NCBI GenBank assembly: GCA_022790755.1
Contig: JAAVXR010000014.1
Coordinates: 1-64,000 of the forward strand
DNA from: Hespellia sp.
Lineage (GTDB): Bacteria > Bacillota > Clostridia > Lachnospirales > Lachnospiraceae
Direction: 5' to 3'
DNA length: 64,000 nt
Below the pieces are notes generated by a model. It ran no database searches, was not told the origin of the DNA, and saw nothing but the letters and a program-made list of their open reading frames with translations. Below are positions 51,693 to 60,508 of this stretch, in pieces; position 1 is the first letter of the stretch, and each line of letters starts with the position of its first letter. The position numbers and the translations under genes were made by a program.

Positions 51693-52760
51693 TTTTGCAA
51701 CTTTTTCTGCAAATTCAGTGGTGACCAGGTCTTCATAAGGAGCTCTTTCGTCTAATTCTCCAGCGCCTTCCAAAATGTCCTGGAGCAGTTCAAAGCTGGA
51801 TTCTTCAAAAATTAGATTTTCTTTCCAGGTATCTTGTTCATAGTATCTGGTGACGATTTTGGTGATGACATCCAGATCTGTTTCCGGGAATTGTGGTTCA
51901 ATTATTTTTGCAATTTCTTCCGGAGAATGATTCTGGACATAGTCCATACCTTTTTGCAGTGCATTTACAAAACTTTGTATGGTTTCTGGATTTTCCTCAA
52001 TGTAGCTTTGTTTTGCACTGTATGCGGTGTAAGGAACATAGCCGCTGTCCTTGCCGAGTGAAGCGACGACATATCCTTTTCCTTCATTTTCCAAGGTTGT
52101 TGCTCCGGGTTCGAACTCAACTGTAAAGTCCCCCTGACCTTCAGAGAATGCAGCAGCAGTAGAGCCAAAGTCAATACTCTGATTGATTTCCAGATCATTT
52201 GATGGGTCTATTTGATTCTCTGTCAGAATATACTCAAATACCATCTCCGGCATACCGCCTTTTCGTCCTCCAAGTACATTTTTACCTTTCAGATCTTCCC
52301 ATTTAAAATCAGGCATTTCCTCCCTTGCTACCAGGAAGTTCCCGGCGCGCGGTGTAAGCTGAGCAAAATTAACGACGTAATCATTCGCTCCTTCGTTGTA
52401 CGTGTAAATAGAAGCTTCAGATCCCATAAAACCGATATCAGCCTCTCCAGAGATAACGGCAGTCATCGTTTTGTCTGCTCCAAATCCACAGACTAATTCC
52501 AGCTCAATTCCTTCTTCTTCGAAATATCCCTCTTCAATAGCAACGTACATTGGCGCATAAAAAATAGAGTGAGCTACTTCATTCAAAGTAACCTTCTTGT
52601 TTTCTGCTTTTGGTTCTTCTGTCTGTTCTGTAGAAGTATTTTCTTCTGGTTTCTGTGTTGTAGTTTCTTCTGATTTGCCGGTACAGGCTACCAACGTAGA
52701 AATTGTCAGTACGGTCGCAAGTAAAGATGCGATGATACGCTTTTTCATAATACCTCCCAT
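51690..52760 (-). CDS. NMT1/THI5/SsuA-type ABC transporter substrate-binding lipoprotein (orphan)
   Basis: Lipobox LVACTG; LNEVAHSIFYAPMYVAIEEGYFEEEGIELELVCGFGADKTMTAVISGEADIGFMG; no permease/ATPase adjacent. Confidence 0.85.
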   Translation of the reverse strand: MGGIMKKRIIASLLATVLTISTLVACTGKSEETTTQKPEENTSTEQTEEPKAENKKVTLNEVAHSIFYAPMYVAIEEGYFEEEGIELELVCGFGADKTMTAVISGEADIGFMGSEASIYTYNEGANDYVVNFAQLTPRAGNFLVAREEMPDFKWEDLKGKNVLGGRKGGMPEMVFEYILTENQIDPSNDLEINQSIDFGSTAAAFSEGQGDFTVEFEPGATTLENEGKGYVVASLGKDSGYVPYTAYSAKQSYIEENPETIQSFVNALQKGMDYVQNHSPEEIAKIIEPQFPETDLDVITKIVTRYYEQDTWKENLIFEESSFELLQDILEGAGELDERAPYEDLVTTEFAEKVAK

Positions 52761-52819
52761 GTATCCGTATCAAGCAGTCTTTTTACTATATGCGGAAACA
52801 AAAAGATGCGTGATTTTCA

Positions 52820-54211
52820 TCACGCATAATGGTATTTGTTTCGCTTAAATGCCAGAAAGAAAATTGTGACTGTCAATGCCAGAATTTCTGCGATTACGAC
52901 TGCGAGCCAAATACCTTTAACACCCAGGAAAATGGGAAGGATTAAGACCATACTTACCTGGAAAATCAAAGTTCTCAGAAAGGAAATCATAGCAGAAGTT
53001 AAGCCATCTCCCAGAGCTGTAAAAAAGCCAGATCCCCAGATGTTGAATCCAATAAGTAAATATGATATTGCATACAGTCGGAAACCGGTACTTGTTAAGT
53101 GATAGAGTTCTGCATCATATCCAACAAATATTCCCGTCAAAGGGTGAGCCAAGGTTTCTGCTAAAAATGTTATGATCAGTCCGGCTGTTCCAATGATAGA
53201 AAGGCTTTTTCGGAATAAATTTCGGAGTTCTGTCTGATTTCCAGCCCCGTAATGATATCCAACGACAGGTGCACTTCCGATGGAATAACCGAGATATACA
53301 GCGGCAAATATAAAATTAGCATACATAATAACGCCGTATGCGGCGACTCCGTTTTCACCGGCAAACCGCATTAATTGATAATTATATAAAATATTGACAA
53401 TAGAAGACGATACACTTGTCATCAATTCAGAAGAGCCATTGGTGCAAGTTTTGAGGAGTACCTTTCCATAAAATTTTGTTTTTCTTAAACGTAACAGACT
53501 GTTGTTTCGTTTCGAAGAAAAGTAGATCACAGGAAAGAATCCTCCCACAAATTCTCCAACAGCCGTTGCGGCGGCGGCACCTGCAAGTCCCCAATGGAAG
53601 ACGACGATAAATACAAAATCGAGTATGATATTTGTGACGCCAGCGAAAATTGACATTTTCAAGCTTAATTCAGGTTTTTCGGCTGTGACAAAAAAGCTTT
53701 GGAAAATGATCTGTAACATAAAAGGAGTCAGGGAAATCATTAAAATTCTTCCATAAATGACACATTGGGTGAGCAGTTCCCCGGTAGCTCCCAGAAACAT
53801 AGAAATTTGTGGCATAAAAATAAAACCAATTGCAGCAATAACAACACCCACTCCAATTGCAATATAAATCAACATGGAGAAATATTTATGTGCCAACTCT
53901 TTTTGTCCTTCTCCAAGTGTGATGGAAACAATGGCACTTCCTCCAGTACCAATCATGAAACCAATCGTGCTGAGTCCCATTAGGATTGGCATAACCAGGT
54001 TAAGTGCGGCAAAGGGTGTTTTTCCTACGAAATTGGATACAAATAAACCGTCTATGATACCATAAACGGATGTACATATCATCATGATGATAGAAGGAGT
54101 TGTAAATCGTAATAACTTTTTAAATGTAAAATGATCAGATAATTTTATTCTCATATCAGATAGTCTATTATTATTTTTAGGAAATGTCAAGCATAATAGG
54201 TGACCCTGCAT
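52820..54211 (-). CDS. MATE family efflux transporter; likely start ATG 54154
   Basis: ~12 TM segments; PSIIMMICTSVYGIIDGLFVSNFVG, GTGGSAIVSITLGEG. Confidence 0.92.
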   Translation of the reverse strand: MQGHLLCLTFPKNNNRLSDMRIKLSDHFTFKKLLRFTTPSIIMMICTSVYGIIDGLFVSNFVGKTPFAALNLVMPILMGLSTIGFMIGTGGSAIVSITLGEGQKELAHKYFSMLIYIAIGVGVVIAAIGFIFMPQISMFLGATGELLTQCVIYGRILMISLTPFMLQIIFQSFFVTAEKPELSLKMSIFAGVTNIILDFVFIVVFHWGLAGAAAATAVGEFVGGFFPVIYFSSKRNNSLLRLRKTKFYGKVLLKTCTNGSSELMTSVSSSIVNILYNYQLMRFAGENGVAAYGVIMYANFIFAAVYLGYSIGSAPVVGYHYGAGNQTELRNLFRKSLSIIGTAGLIITFLAETLAHPLTGIFVGYDAELYHLTSTGFRLYAISYLLIGFNIWGSGFFTALGDGLTSAMISFLRTLIFQVSMVLILPIFLGVKGIWLAVVIAEILALTVTIFFLAFKRNKYHYA

Positions 54212-54226
54212 TCTTAAACGTGTATA

Positions 54227-54269
54227 AAGAAAACGCCTCCTTATGTTGAAAAAGGAGACGTCTTCTTTT
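54227..54269 (-). terminator. Terminator downstream of zinc-ribbon protein gene
   Basis: AAGAAAACGCCTCCTT...AAAGGAGACGTCTTCTTTT. Confidence 0.7.
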
Positions 54270-54273
54270 GCAT

Positions 54274-55611
54274 TTAATATTCGTCATAATCATCGTCAAA
54301 TGGATCGTCATAATCGTCATTGTCGTCATCATAATAATCATCGTCACCATCGCGCAATAAAATGGCGAAGGCCACAAAAGTAATTACCAATATGATGGAT
54401 AGGATGGCTCCAATGAGTAACCACTTATCATCTCCTCTTTTTAGGAAGGTGAATATACCACTGCCTGCGCATAACAGGATCGGAATGATAAATGCGGTAA
54501 AAGAGCGCTTACTCTTCATAATTAATGTAATCAAACCAGTAATGAGCAAACAAAGAGCAAGAATTAAATAAGTAGTTGAAGTAGTAATCTTTCCTCCAGA
54601 AGTGATACCGTCTAATTTTGCCATGACAGCTTTGAATCCGAAGAATACAGCACACAAAATTGTGAGGATTCCAATAATAAGACGAGGAATCTCATAAGTT
54701 GGTACTGGTGGTTCTTCCGGGATGCTTGGTTTTGGGGCTTGCTTTGCCGGTTGAGGATGATTGGTTACATGCCTTTCTGAGGAGCCTGTAGAAGAAGGCC
54801 GTTTCTTTTTCCGGGGTTGTTGGTGTTGATTTCCGGAATCTGAGGTTAGCATGTCTTCATAATTTCTTTTTACAGCGGATTCACGTTTTTTACGTACGTT
54901 TTCCGGAGGAATATTCCCGTACTGAGATTTTTTCTTTTCAGTAGGATGGGATGTAGAGTGTTCTAAATTTTCATTTCCCGAATGCGGTGATCTTTTTCGA
55001 GTACTATTTGGACGTTTGGTTCTTTCAGGTTTCGAATTATTTGCCGTTTTAGTCGAACTATCAACATTTTTTGAAGAATCGTTGATTTTTGAAGAACTAT
55101 TGGTTTTGGAAGCGCCAGCAGCTTTTGGAGATCGGCCAGCTTTCGAAGTACTAGCAGATTTGGAAGCATCCTCGGTTTTGGAAGCACTAGCAACTTTTGA
55201 AGATTGGTTGGCTTTCGAGATACTGGCAGCTTTTGGAGAACCATTGGCCTTGGAAATATTTTCTGATTTTTTGGAGTTACCAGATTTGGAAGCATCTGCT
55301 ATTTTTGCTGAAGTCTCTGGTTTAGAAGTCTCTGCTATTTTTGCTGGAGTCTCTGTCTTGGATGCTTCTGTTATTTTTACGGAGTCCTTGTTGATAGTTG
55401 GATAGGCTGTTTTTGAAGAGTCGATTGTTTTTTTTGTAGCATTCGCGGTTTTGGCTTCCATCGCTTTTTTTTGGCGCTGTTTGTCCAAGTTCCACTTTTT
55501 CCTACAGTCTCGACATATTGCAAATTCATTTAAGATCGGCTCACCATTATCATCAAGGCCCACTTGTATTTTCTGTAATTCTACATCTTTGCCACATTTT
55601 GGACACTTCAT
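54274..55611 (-). CDS. Zinc-ribbon membrane protein with 12-aa tandem repeats and acidic C-terminus
   Basis: N-terminal MKCPKCGKDV...CRDCRKKW; Ser/Lys/Ala repeats; four hydrophobic segments; DDDYYDDDNDDYDDPFDDDYDEY end. Confidence 0.85.
   Translation of the reverse strand: MKCPKCGKDVELQKIQVGLDDNGEPILNEFAICRDCRKKWNLDKQRQKKAMEAKTANATKKTIDSSKTAYPTINKDSVKITEASKTETPAKIAETSKPETSAKIADASKSGNSKKSENISKANGSPKAASISKANQSSKVASASKTEDASKSASTSKAGRSPKAAGASKTNSSSKINDSSKNVDSSTKTANNSKPERTKRPNSTRKRSPHSGNENLEHSTSHPTEKKKSQYGNIPPENVRKKRESAVKRNYEDMLTSDSGNQHQQPRKKKRPSSTGSSERHVTNHPQPAKQAPKPSIPEEPPVPTYEIPRLIIGILTILCAVFFGFKAVMAKLDGITSGGKITTSTTYLILALCLLITGLITLIMKSKRSFTAFIIPILLCAGSGIFTFLKRGDDKWLLIGAILSIILVITFVAFAILLRDGDDDYYDDDNDDYDDPFDDDYDEY
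55042..55365 (-). repeat. Nine in-frame 36-bp (12-aa) degenerate tandem repeats
   Basis: Residues 83-190 align as 9 units of [AITS]SKxxxxxKxxx; final unit diverges. Confidence 0.8.
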
Positions 55612-55743
55612 TTGTATTCCTCACTTTCATAAGTCGATTCATGATTTCCTTTATCTATGCGTGTTTCACAGCGCTTTCGTGCCTATTATAACATTATGTT
55701 GTGGGAAGAACAATGAAAAAATCATATAAAGAATAAAAATGAA

Positions 55744-55793
55744 ATGTCCCTATAGCCGGATAGCGTATGAAAACCATCCAGTTATAGGGACAT
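55744..55793 (-). terminator. Hairpin terminator downstream of 55817-56023 gene
   Basis: ATGTCCCTATA / TATAGGGACAT 11-bp stem. Confidence 0.65.
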
Positions 55794-55816
55794 GTTCTGT
55801 AAAAATCTCTCACAGA

Positions 55817-56023
55817 TCATTCATAGTCATGTTCCGGTTTCATATGAACAGTAGGAGACTGGTAGCGATAGACTTCTTCATATGACTCTCGTTCAGCTTT
55901 ATTCGATGGGAGCCAGGGAATCAATCCAGTGCAATCCCGAAGAGAGGCCGAATTTCCCAGATAATCATACTGGTCAATTATTCGCCGGTTTTCTTCTGCA
56001 TCATAGGAACTGTCTTTGAACAT
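55817..56023 (-). CDS. Small hypothetical protein (~68 aa from ATG 56023)
   Basis: MFKDSSYDAEENRRIIDQYDYLGNSASLRDCTGLIPWLPSNKAERESYEEVYRYQSP; non-low-complexity, followed by a hairpin. Confidence 0.6.
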   Translation of the reverse strand: MFKDSSYDAEENRRIIDQYDYLGNSASLRDCTGLIPWLPSNKAERESYEEVYRYQSPTVHMKPEHDYE

Positions 56024-56212
56024 AGTCTCACCTCTTATTTGATGTGATGCACCTTCGATAAAAAGGTACACTATGTAGTATAAAAATAAATAATAAAATT
56101 ATACGAAATGTACAAAAATAAAGAATACTTCTTGAACAATGAATTGAGAAAACGGTATAATGAAATTCAAATAAAGAAAATTACTTGTAAATAAAAATGG
56201 AGGGACGTAGTT

Positions 56213-56935
56213 ATGAAGATCATAGCAGATACACATGCACATTCTTTGATGAGTGGACATGCGTACAGCACAATTCGGGAGATGGCGAGATCTGCAGCGA
56301 CAAAAGGAATTGAGATACTTGCATTGACAGAACATGCACCGGAACTGGAGGGATCTTGTAAACGAGTTTATTTTGAAAATATAAAAGTAGTGCCGCGGGA
56401 ATTGGAGGGGATTCAGGTTTTGTTCGGTGCGGAATTGAATATTTTGGATTCAGAAGGACATCTTGATTTACCACCTCAATTGTGTGCGTCTTTGGACATT
56501 ATAGTAGCAAGTATTCATGGCCTTTGCTATCGGTCAAATGCTTCCTGTGAAGAAAATACACAGGCGTATTTGAAAGTTATGGAATATCCGTATGTCAATG
56601 TGATCGGACACCCGGATGATGGACATTATCCAGTCGATTTTGAGCGACTAGTGCTGAAAGCGAAAGAAACACATACATTGTTGGAAGTGAATAATTCTTC
56701 CTTGCGGCCGGGAGGATTTCGGATTCATACACATGAGAATATGATGCAGATTTTGAAATTATGCAAAAAGTATAAGGTTCCAGTAACGACGGCAAGTGAT
56801 GCACATGTGGATGTAGATGCCGCGAATTTTACATATGTGGAACAACTTTTAGAAGAATGTGAATTTCCGGAAGAGTTGGTTGTGACGACTGATTTTGAAA
56901 AACTCAAACCTTATCTGAACAGATACAAAAAATAG
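56213..56935 (+). CDS. PHP domain phosphatase/hydrolase (YcdX-like)
   Basis: ADTHAHSLMSGHAYSTIREM, LTEHAP, NVIGHPDD, TTASDAHVD PHP motifs; GGAGG RBS. Confidence 0.93.
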   Translation: MKIIADTHAHSLMSGHAYSTIREMARSAATKGIEILALTEHAPELEGSCKRVYFENIKVVPRELEGIQVLFGAELNILDSEGHLDLPPQLCASLDIIVASIHGLCYRSNASCEENTQAYLKVMEYPYVNVIGHPDDGHYPVDFERLVLKAKETHTLLEVNNSSLRPGGFRIHTHENMMQILKLCKKYKVPVTTASDAHVDVDAANFTYVEQLLEECEFPEELVVTTDFEKLKPYLNRYKK

Positions 56936-57003
56936 TAGATTTTAAAAGTTTAATGTGTTAAAATTTAAAAGTGGGTATTTGGAACGATAAAGGAGAATGA
57001 GTT

Positions 57004-57312
57004 ATGAGTAAGAAAATCAAGACAGAGGCGGTTGATTATCTGTTTCAAGCAATTTTAAGCCTCAAGGATAAGGAAGAATGTTATACATTTTTCGAGGATA
57101 TCTGCACCATCAATGAATTATTATCTTTATCTCAGCGTTTTGAGGTGGCAAGAATGCTCAGAGAACATAAGACGTATCTGGAGATTGCGGAAAAGACAGG
57201 AGCTTCTACAGCGACAATCAGCAGAGTGAATCGTTCTTTGAATTATGGAAATGACGGTTATGACATGGTGTTTGAGAGAATTAGTCGGGAAGAGAATGGG
57301 GAAAATTCTTAG
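57004..57312 (+). CDS. YerC/YecD family TrpR-related protein
   Basis: LFQAILSLKDKEECYTFFEDICTINELLSLSQRFEVARMLREHKTYLEIAEKTGASTATISRVNRSL. Confidence 0.95.
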   Translation: MSKKIKTEAVDYLFQAILSLKDKEECYTFFEDICTINELLSLSQRFEVARMLREHKTYLEIAEKTGASTATISRVNRSLNYGNDGYDMVFERISREENGENS

Positions 57313-57320
57313 TATCAAGG

Positions 57321-57360
57321 AAAAACAGCGTATCGAAAGAAAAGGATACGCTGTTTTTCT
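57321..57360. terminator. Bidirectional terminator
   Basis: AAAAACAGCGTATC / GATACGCTGTTTTT 14-bp perfect stem between convergent genes. Confidence 0.9.
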
Positions 57361-57362
57361 GT

Positions 57363-57965
57363 CTATTCTGTTCCTTTGGATGAGGGCAATTCGTCAATCA
57401 GTTTTTCGATTAGATTTTTTTTCACATACACATCAAAACTTAAATTGCAGATAAATGAAAATAATTGTAGATAGGCGCGATCTTCTTTTGGAACGTTTTG
57501 AAATGTAGATTCTGCAAGATGGTAAATCTGTTGTATTTCCTCTTGAAGTGCATCAATCCTACTTTTTTCGAGTTCACATACTTCTTCATAGATTGCGTCA
57601 ATCTGGAGAGGGGTATCCGTGTGAAAATAGTGTTCTGTGATAGGTTTTAGCAAACTTTCAATGTCTTTTATAGATAAAATATTCTTAAAATAATAGATAA
57701 AAATCAGAACAAGTACATGTTCTTTGGAATATTTTTTCTTTGTTGGCGGAGGAAGCAGATTATTTTTGGCATAATTATTAATCATCGTTTTAGTCAGGAT
57801 CTTATCTTCCGGGTATCGCTTTGTGGTAGCCAATTCTGTTTCCATAAGGGTTGTTACTTGATCCATATACAAATCTATATTTGGTATATTCTTAAGCGGG
57901 ATAAAGTCAATTCTGGATAAACTTTCTAAAATACTGTTCAACATATCGTTTGTGTCAATCGTCAT
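57363..57965 (-). CDS. DUF1836 domain-containing protein
   Basis: KTMINNYAKNNLLPPPTKKKYSKEHVLVLIFIYYFKNILSIKDIESLLKPI. Confidence 0.87.
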   Translation of the reverse strand: MTIDTNDMLNSILESLSRIDFIPLKNIPNIDLYMDQVTTLMETELATTKRYPEDKILTKTMINNYAKNNLLPPPTKKKYSKEHVLVLIFIYYFKNILSIKDIESLLKPITEHYFHTDTPLQIDAIYEEVCELEKSRIDALQEEIQQIYHLAESTFQNVPKEDRAYLQLFSFICNLSFDVYVKKNLIEKLIDELPSSKGTE

Positions 57966-58092
57966 AAAATCACCTCAATATAGTTATTATATAGTATTAA
58001 AAACCATATGACAAGAGGTTTTGAAAATCAATTTATAATTAAATTTGATACTGATTTGATAAAGTCGATTCAATGAAATTTTTTGATATTTC

Positions 58093-58158
58093 TTGACATA
58101 TGAAAAAAAGGTGGTAAAATAGTTCGATAACAAACAGTTTAATACTGAACAGTTCAAT
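58093..58158 (+). promoter_or_regulatory. Promoter (TTGACA-16-TAAAAT) with three AGTTYRAT repeats at 15-bp spacing
   Basis: TTGACA 58093-58098, TAAAAT 58115-58120; AGTTCGAT 58121, AGTTTAAT 58136, AGTTCAAT 58151. Confidence 0.75.
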
Positions 58159-58288
58159 GAGGAATTATTTGATGCGAAGTAATATGAGAGGATAATTGAT
58201 CTTGTACAATTTGGCATGGAATAATTTCGTGAAAGCTGATGAGCTATTGTGTGATTTGGAGTTTAATTTTATAAGGAGGAATGTGAAA

Positions 58289-58795
58289 ATGGAACATCGG
58301 TCGGAAGGTGTGGGCTTTGAGGTTCGAAAGCTGGATCATATATTGTCTCGAAATCTGGAAATGATGGTGAAGGCAGCGGAGATTGATCAGGCTACGTTTA
58401 TGCATGGCTGGATTATACGGTATTTGTATGAGAACATGAATTCCGAGATATATCAGAAGGATTTAGAGAGACATTTCTCGATTGGGAGATCGACAGTGAC
58501 CAATATTATTCAGTTGATGGAGAAAAAAGGATATATTAGCCGAGAATCGGTATCTTCTGATGCCAGGCTGAAACGGGTAATTTTGACACGAAAGGGTGTG
58601 GAGAGTTATGAGAAGATTGAGGCAATTATCAATGTATTGAATGAAAAGATGCTGAAAGGGATTACAGAGGATGAGTTGCGCATATTCTTGCAGGTGATTC
58701 ATAAGATTGAAGACAATATGAGCTGCAAGAAACTATGTGGAAAAAAGGAGGTTTTTCATGCTGAGAACAATCTTGAAGGAAGTAAAGGAGTATAA
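58289..58795 (+). CDS. MarR-family transcriptional regulator
   Basis: DLERHFSIGRSTVTNIIQLMEKKGYISRESVSSDARLKRVILTRKG winged HTH; ATG 58289 with AAGGAGG RBS. Confidence 0.93.
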   Translation: MEHRSEGVGFEVRKLDHILSRNLEMMVKAAEIDQATFMHGWIIRYLYENMNSEIYQKDLERHFSIGRSTVTNIIQLMEKKGYISRESVSSDARLKRVILTRKGVESYEKIEAIINVLNEKMLKGITEDELRIFLQVIHKIEDNMSCKKLCGKKEVFHAENNLEGSKGV

Positions 58796-60506
58796 AACGG
58801 CGACGATTATTACCCCGCTATTTATGATTTTGGAAGTCTTAATGGAGACATTGATTCCGTTTTTGATGGCTTCCATCATTGATCAAGGGGTAAATGCCGG
58901 AAATATTGATTACATTTACAAGGTCGGAGGTGTTATGGTAGCGGCAGCAGCGACAGGACTTCTGGCAGGTATCGCGGGAGGTCGGTATGGAGCGAAGGCA
59001 TCCGCCGGATTTGCAAAGAATCTCAGAGAAGCGATGTTCCAGCGGATTCAGACATTTTCTTTTGCGAATATCGACAGATTCAGTACTGCAGGTCTGATTA
59101 CCAGATTGACGACGGATGTTACCAATATTCAGAACGCGTATCAGATGGTTTTGCGTATGTTTACAAGAGCGCCGGCAAGTCTTTTGTGCGCAATGATTAT
59201 GGCATTTCGGATTAATGCTCGTTTGTCGATGATTTATTTGTTTGCGGTTATGATCCTGGGCGTTTTACTGATGATGATTATGAAACATGCTACAAGTTAT
59301 TTTCAGCAGGCATTTCCCAAATATGATGAGATGAATGCCTCGGTGCAGGAAAATGTTTCGGCGATCCGTGTGGTGAAGGCCTATGTCAGAGAAGAGCAGG
59401 AGACTAGTAAATTTCATAAAGCGAGTGAAAATATTTATCGAATCTTTGTCAAGGCAGAATGTAATTTGGTGTACAATGCGCCTTTGATGCAATTTACCGT
59501 GTACAGTTGTATTCTACTGATCAGTTGGATCGGAGCGAAAATGATCGTATCTTCCACACTCACAACAGGAGAATTGATGAGTCTTCTGGCCTATTGTATG
59601 AATATCCTGATGAGTCTGATGATGATGTCGATGGTGTTCGTTATGGTTTCCATGAGTTCGGCAAGTATGAAGCGAATTTCAGAAGTGCTTCTGGAAGAAA
59701 ATAGCCTGAAAAGCCCAAAAAATCCAGTATTTGAGGTGGAAGATGGCAGCATTGAGTTTCGGCATGTGGATTTTGCGTATAATGAAGACAGCTTTGAGCC
59801 GGTTTTGAAGGACATTGATTTGAAGATCCATTCGGGAGAGACGATTGGAATTCTGGGAGGGACCGGGAGCGCCAAAACCAGTCTGGTCAATCTGATCAGC
59901 CGCCTGTACGACGTGACGGCTGGAGAGATTCTTGTCGGAGGAAAAAATGTAAAGACATATGATATGGAAGCGCTCCGCAATCAAGTATCTGTAGTGCTGC
60001 AAAATAATGTGCTGTTTTCCGGTTCTATTCTGGAAAATCTGCGTTGGGGAAATGCGGAGGCATCTGAGAAGGAATGCCAGGAGGCTTGTCGTCTGGCTTG
60101 TGCAGATGAGTTTATCCAGAAATTCCCTGAGCAGTATGAGACACATATTGAACAAGGGGGGAGTAATGTGTCGGGTGGACAAAGGCAGCGGCTTTGTATT
60201 GCTCGGGCGCTTTTGAAACGGCCGAAGATTCTGATTCTGGACGACAGCACCAGTGCGGTGGATACGGCTACAGACGCGAAAATCAGGCGAGCCTTCCGGG
60301 AAGAAATACCGAATACTACGAAATTAATTATTGCTCAGAGGATTTCCAGTGTGCAGGATGCAGATCGGATTCTTGTGATGGAGGAAGGAAAGGTTCATGG
60401 GTTCGGAACGCATGAGGAATTGCTTCTGGCAGATGAGATCTACCGTGAGGTGTATGAGTCTCAGACACAAGGAGGCGGTGATTTTGATGAAAAGGCAGGT
60501 GAATAG
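58758..60506 (+). CDS. ABC exporter half-transporter with non-consensus ATP site
   Basis: TM domain plus Walker A GGTGSAKTS, signature VSGGQRQRLCIARAL, Walker B LILDDSTSAVD; RBS AAGGAGG; overlaps marR end. Confidence 0.93.
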   Translation: MLRTILKEVKEYKTATIITPLFMILEVLMETLIPFLMASIIDQGVNAGNIDYIYKVGGVMVAAAATGLLAGIAGGRYGAKASAGFAKNLREAMFQRIQTFSFANIDRFSTAGLITRLTTDVTNIQNAYQMVLRMFTRAPASLLCAMIMAFRINARLSMIYLFAVMILGVLLMMIMKHATSYFQQAFPKYDEMNASVQENVSAIRVVKAYVREEQETSKFHKASENIYRIFVKAECNLVYNAPLMQFTVYSCILLISWIGAKMIVSSTLTTGELMSLLAYCMNILMSLMMMSMVFVMVSMSSASMKRISEVLLEENSLKSPKNPVFEVEDGSIEFRHVDFAYNEDSFEPVLKDIDLKIHSGETIGILGGTGSAKTSLVNLISRLYDVTAGEILVGGKNVKTYDMEALRNQVSVVLQNNVLFSGSILENLRWGNAEASEKECQEACRLACADEFIQKFPEQYETHIEQGGSNVSGGQRQRLCIARALLKRPKILILDDSTSAVDTATDAKIRRAFREEIPNTTKLIIAQRISSVQDADRILVMEEGKVHGFGTHEELLLADEIYREVYESQTQGGGDFDEKAGE

Positions 60507-60508
60507 AT

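Noticed and set aside
55010-55420. CRISPR-like periodic repeat
   Set aside because: The periodicity is 36-bp in-frame protein repeats with degenerate units, not identical repeats with unique spacers
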